In this document: positions 63,301-64,000 of the stretch, one piece after another
Numbering within the stretch: the first letter of the stretch is position 1
Layout: each line of letters starts with the position of its first letter
NCBI RefSeq assembly: GCF_003945595.2
Contig: NW_024104532.1
Span: 2,045,501 to 2,109,500 of the forward strand
Reading direction: 5' to 3'
Source: Pipra filicauda
Taxonomy: Eukaryota > Chordata > Aves > Passeriformes > Pipridae
Length of the DNA stretch: 64,000 bases
Program-made: the position numbers and the translations under genes
The notes under the pieces: model-generated
The model's database searches: none
What the model saw: only the letters and a program-made list of their open reading frames with translations
What the model was told of the DNA's origin: nothing

Positions 63301-63908
63301 CAGTGAAATTGGTTGGATTCTTTTTTCTGGAGTAGTTGCAAAGCCTTCACTGTCACACCACGGATTGTTCCAGCTCTAGTGCTAGGAGAGCTGTGGGATC
63401 AGAATACAAGCCATTTAACATCACTCAGATTCTCTAAAGAAGCTGGTGGAAGGCTGTTCTTTTCAGGTTATGCTGGATCACTGTTCACTGAAGTGCTGAA
63501 TTTATTTGAAGGAGTGCCATTACTAATGGGCCTTTTTATCTTAAGAGATGTAATAGCCACTTTTCCAGCTGATGTAATTTTTCCATCCTCTTTAAATAAA
63601 ACAGGTTTCCATTTCCTTCCTCCCTTTTGTTTAAAAAGCCTGATAGAGTCTAACTAAAAACATGACTTTGAATTACTGTAAGATAACCTATCAGGGAACT
63701 GAAAAATGTTGAAATCAAATAAAAATAATAAGTGGTGTTGATTGCATTTCTAGTTTGGGGTTATCAATAGGGGCATTGTTAGTGAGAAAAGAAAGCAGAT
63801 TCATACTTTGATATTAAGATCCTGGATATATTTGTGCCTACCTCTTATGTTGTGAAAAACTGTACTTTTATTTCTTTCAGGTATCTTTCAAAGAAGCAAG
63901 GACAATAA
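54166..63908 (+). CDS. UBLCP1: UBLCP1, ubiquitin-like domain CTD phosphatase 1 (complete, 10 coding exons)
   Basis: Ten exons join in phase to a 318-codon frame, the same length as the human protein: 54166-54319, 55292-55383, 55804-55889, 55982-56097, 57127-57225, 58171-58208, 60405-60503, 60955-61071, 62400-62527, 63881-63908. Residues 1 to about 80 form the ubiquitin-like domain, which in mammals docks on proteasome subunit Rpn1. Residues from about 130 form an FCP1/SCP HAD-type phosphatase with DVDYT at 143-147 (Asp143 and Asp145 catalytic) and the metal-binding pair Asp252-Asp253. The mammalian enzyme dephosphorylates the nuclear 26S proteasome and lowers its activity. The start has A at -3 and an in-frame TGA 15 bp upstream. 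No defect is seen. Confidence 0.98.
54320..55291 (+). other. UBLCP1: UBLCP1 intron 2
   Basis: 972 bp, of which 554 bp is a solo LTR (54,594-55,147). The acceptor is TTTGTGTTACAG. Without the LTR and one target copy the intron would be about 413 bp. Confidence 0.95.
54594..55147 (-). mobile_element. Solo LTR, avian ERVL-type (copy B)
   Basis: Same family as 38,337-38,959. It is flanked by a perfect 5-bp duplication CTGTA (54,589-54,593 and 55,148-55,152), the size usual for ERVL. The plus-strand start is mutated to CGTTGTGG; the end is CCAGGACA. A TATAAA box on the minus strand (54,902-54,907) sets orientation, antisense to UBLCP1. No internal retroviral sequence remains, so it arose by LTR-LTR recombination. 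Confidence 0.93.
55292..55383 (+). CDS. UBLCP1: UBLCP1 coding exon 3
   Basis: 92 bp, residues 52-82, finishing the ubiquitin-like fold with [18 protein letters not shown]. The donor is GTAAAT. Confidence 0.96.
55384..55803 (+). other. UBLCP1: UBLCP1 intron 3
   Basis: 420 bp, AT-rich, ending in a short TTATTATTATT run before TTTAG. No repeat family is recognised. Confidence 0.95.
55804..55889 (+). CDS. UBLCP1: UBLCP1 coding exon 4
   Basis: 86 bp, residues 83-111, an acidic linker ([16 protein letters not shown]) between the ubiquitin-like and phosphatase domains. The donor GTTAGG is weaker than its neighbours. The next intron is only 92 bp. Confidence 0.96.
55982..56097 (+). CDS. UBLCP1: UBLCP1 coding exon 5, catalytic DxDxT
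   Basis: 116 bp, residues 111-150. It holds [11 protein letters not shown], the HAD/FCP1 signature: the first Asp (143) is the phosphoryl acceptor and the second (145) the general acid/base. The donor is GTGAGT. Confidence 0.97.
56098..57126 (+). other. UBLCP1: UBLCP1 intron 5
   Basis: 1,029 bp, AT-rich, with no recognised repeat or gene. Confidence 0.9.
57127..57225 (+). CDS. UBLCP1: UBLCP1 coding exon 6
   Basis: 99 bp, residues 150-183: [20 protein letters not shown] and Y-D-I-V-I-W, leading into HAD motif II. The acceptor is TTCTTTTTAG and the donor GTAAGT. Confidence 0.97.
57226..58170 (+). other. UBLCP1: UBLCP1 intron 6
   Basis: 945 bp with no recognised repeat or gene. Confidence 0.9.
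58171..58208 (+). CDS. UBLCP1: UBLCP1 coding exon 7 (38 bp)
   Basis: A 38-bp exon, too short for ORF scanning, between TTTGTTTCAG and GTAAGT. It encodes residues 183-195, [13 protein letters not shown], holding the Ser/Thr of HAD motif II. Skipping it would shift the frame. Confidence 0.95.
58209..60404 (+). other. UBLCP1: UBLCP1 intron 7
   Basis: 2.2 kb, the longest intron within the coding region. The plus-strand open frame 59,017-59,433 has no recognisable product. No repeat family was recognised. Confidence 0.85.
60405..60503 (+). CDS. UBLCP1: UBLCP1 coding exon 8
   Basis: 99 bp, residues 196-228, phase 0 at both ends: [21 protein letters not shown] and T-P-R-R-G-L-I-D. The acceptor is ATGATGCAG and the donor GTAAGT. 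Confidence 0.97.
60504..60954 (+). other. UBLCP1: UBLCP1 intron 8
   Basis: 451 bp, AT-rich, nothing recognised. Confidence 0.9.
60955..61071 (+). CDS. UBLCP1: UBLCP1 coding exon 9, metal-binding DD
   Basis: 117 bp, residues 229-267, phase 0 at both ends. It encodes [11 protein letters not shown] and [11 protein letters not shown]. The Asp252-Asp253 pair corresponds to HAD motif IV, which coordinates magnesium. Confidence 0.97.
61072..62399 (+). other. UBLCP1: UBLCP1 intron 9
   Basis: 1.3 kb with no recognised repeat or gene. Confidence 0.9.
62400..62527 (+). CDS. UBLCP1: UBLCP1 coding exon 10
   Basis: 128 bp, residues 268-310: [20 protein letters not shown] and then [12 protein letters not shown], a helical C-terminal part of the phosphatase. 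The acceptor is TTTTGTGTAG and the donor GTAAGA. Confidence 0.97.
62528..63880 (+). other. UBLCP1: UBLCP1 intron 10
   Basis: 1.35 kb. The open frame 63,313-63,657 is chance as far as can be seen. The acceptor is ATTTCTTTCAG. Confidence 0.9.
63881..63908 (+). CDS. UBLCP1: UBLCP1 last coding exon with stop
   Basis: 28 coding bases encode the end of Arg310 and Y-L-S-K-K-Q-G-Q, then TAA at 63,906-63,908. The basic, Gln-rich tail matches the known C-terminus. The 3' UTR begins at 63,909 and runs past the window; no AATAAA signal is seen before the edge. Confidence 0.96.
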
Positions 63909-64000
63909 CACTAATAAAACTGTGTGGCACTGAGTTGAAGGGAACATCACTAAGATCATTGGACTTTTCCTTGCTTTTATGCTAGAGTATAATAGTGCTG

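Noticed and set aside
1..64000. CRISPR arrays, operons, phage or plasmid features
   Set aside because: None seen. The window is a vertebrate nuclear locus with spliced genes.

Overview
The window is nuclear DNA from a vertebrate, most likely a bird and probably a songbird. It has split genes with GT-AG introns, two CpG-island promoters, CR1 LINE 3' ends, and LTR families of the avian endogenous-retrovirus type. No bacterial or viral gene organisation is present. The bird call rests on repeat families recognised from memory and on compact introns.

Layout. Positions 1 to about 44,640 carry RNF145 on the minus strand. Eight coding exons (536-683, 2553-2735, 4009-4149, 6237-6412, 9631-9866, 14648-14739, 23801-23909, 35157-35370) join in frame and give residues 1-423 of the multi-pass ER ubiquitin ligase. 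A probable non-coding exon 1 ends at 44,480 inside a CpG island. The C-terminal part with the RING domain lies beyond the left edge. Its introns hold two CR1 fragments, one endogenous retrovirus with paired LTRs (18,020-21,415), and one solo LTR (38,337-38,959).

Positions 44,900-51,500 are a gene-free spacer ending in a CR1 copy that abuts a second CpG island (about 51,510-52,080). From there UBLCP1 runs on the plus strand. It has a probable non-coding exon 1, then ten exons holding a complete 318-codon frame from 54,166 to the stop at 63,906-63,908. The nuclear proteasome phosphatase it encodes has a ubiquitin-like domain and an FCP1/SCP phosphatase domain with an intact DxDxT motif. A second solo LTR of the family seen at 38 kb sits in its second intron with a perfect 5-bp target duplication.

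The two genes are divergent neighbours, an arrangement I recall from other vertebrates. They act in different processes: sterol-regulated ER degradation for RNF145 and control of the nuclear proteasome for UBLCP1. I see no shared pathway in the sequence.

The strongest unexplained signal is mosaic similarity between the two solo LTRs 16 kb apart. A 261-bp core differs at three positions without indels, while their edges are far more diverged, which suggests gene conversion. A second oddity is the retrovirus: its LTRs are about 99% identical over some 506 bp although its interior is badly broken and lacks pol. I found no convincing new multi-gene system.
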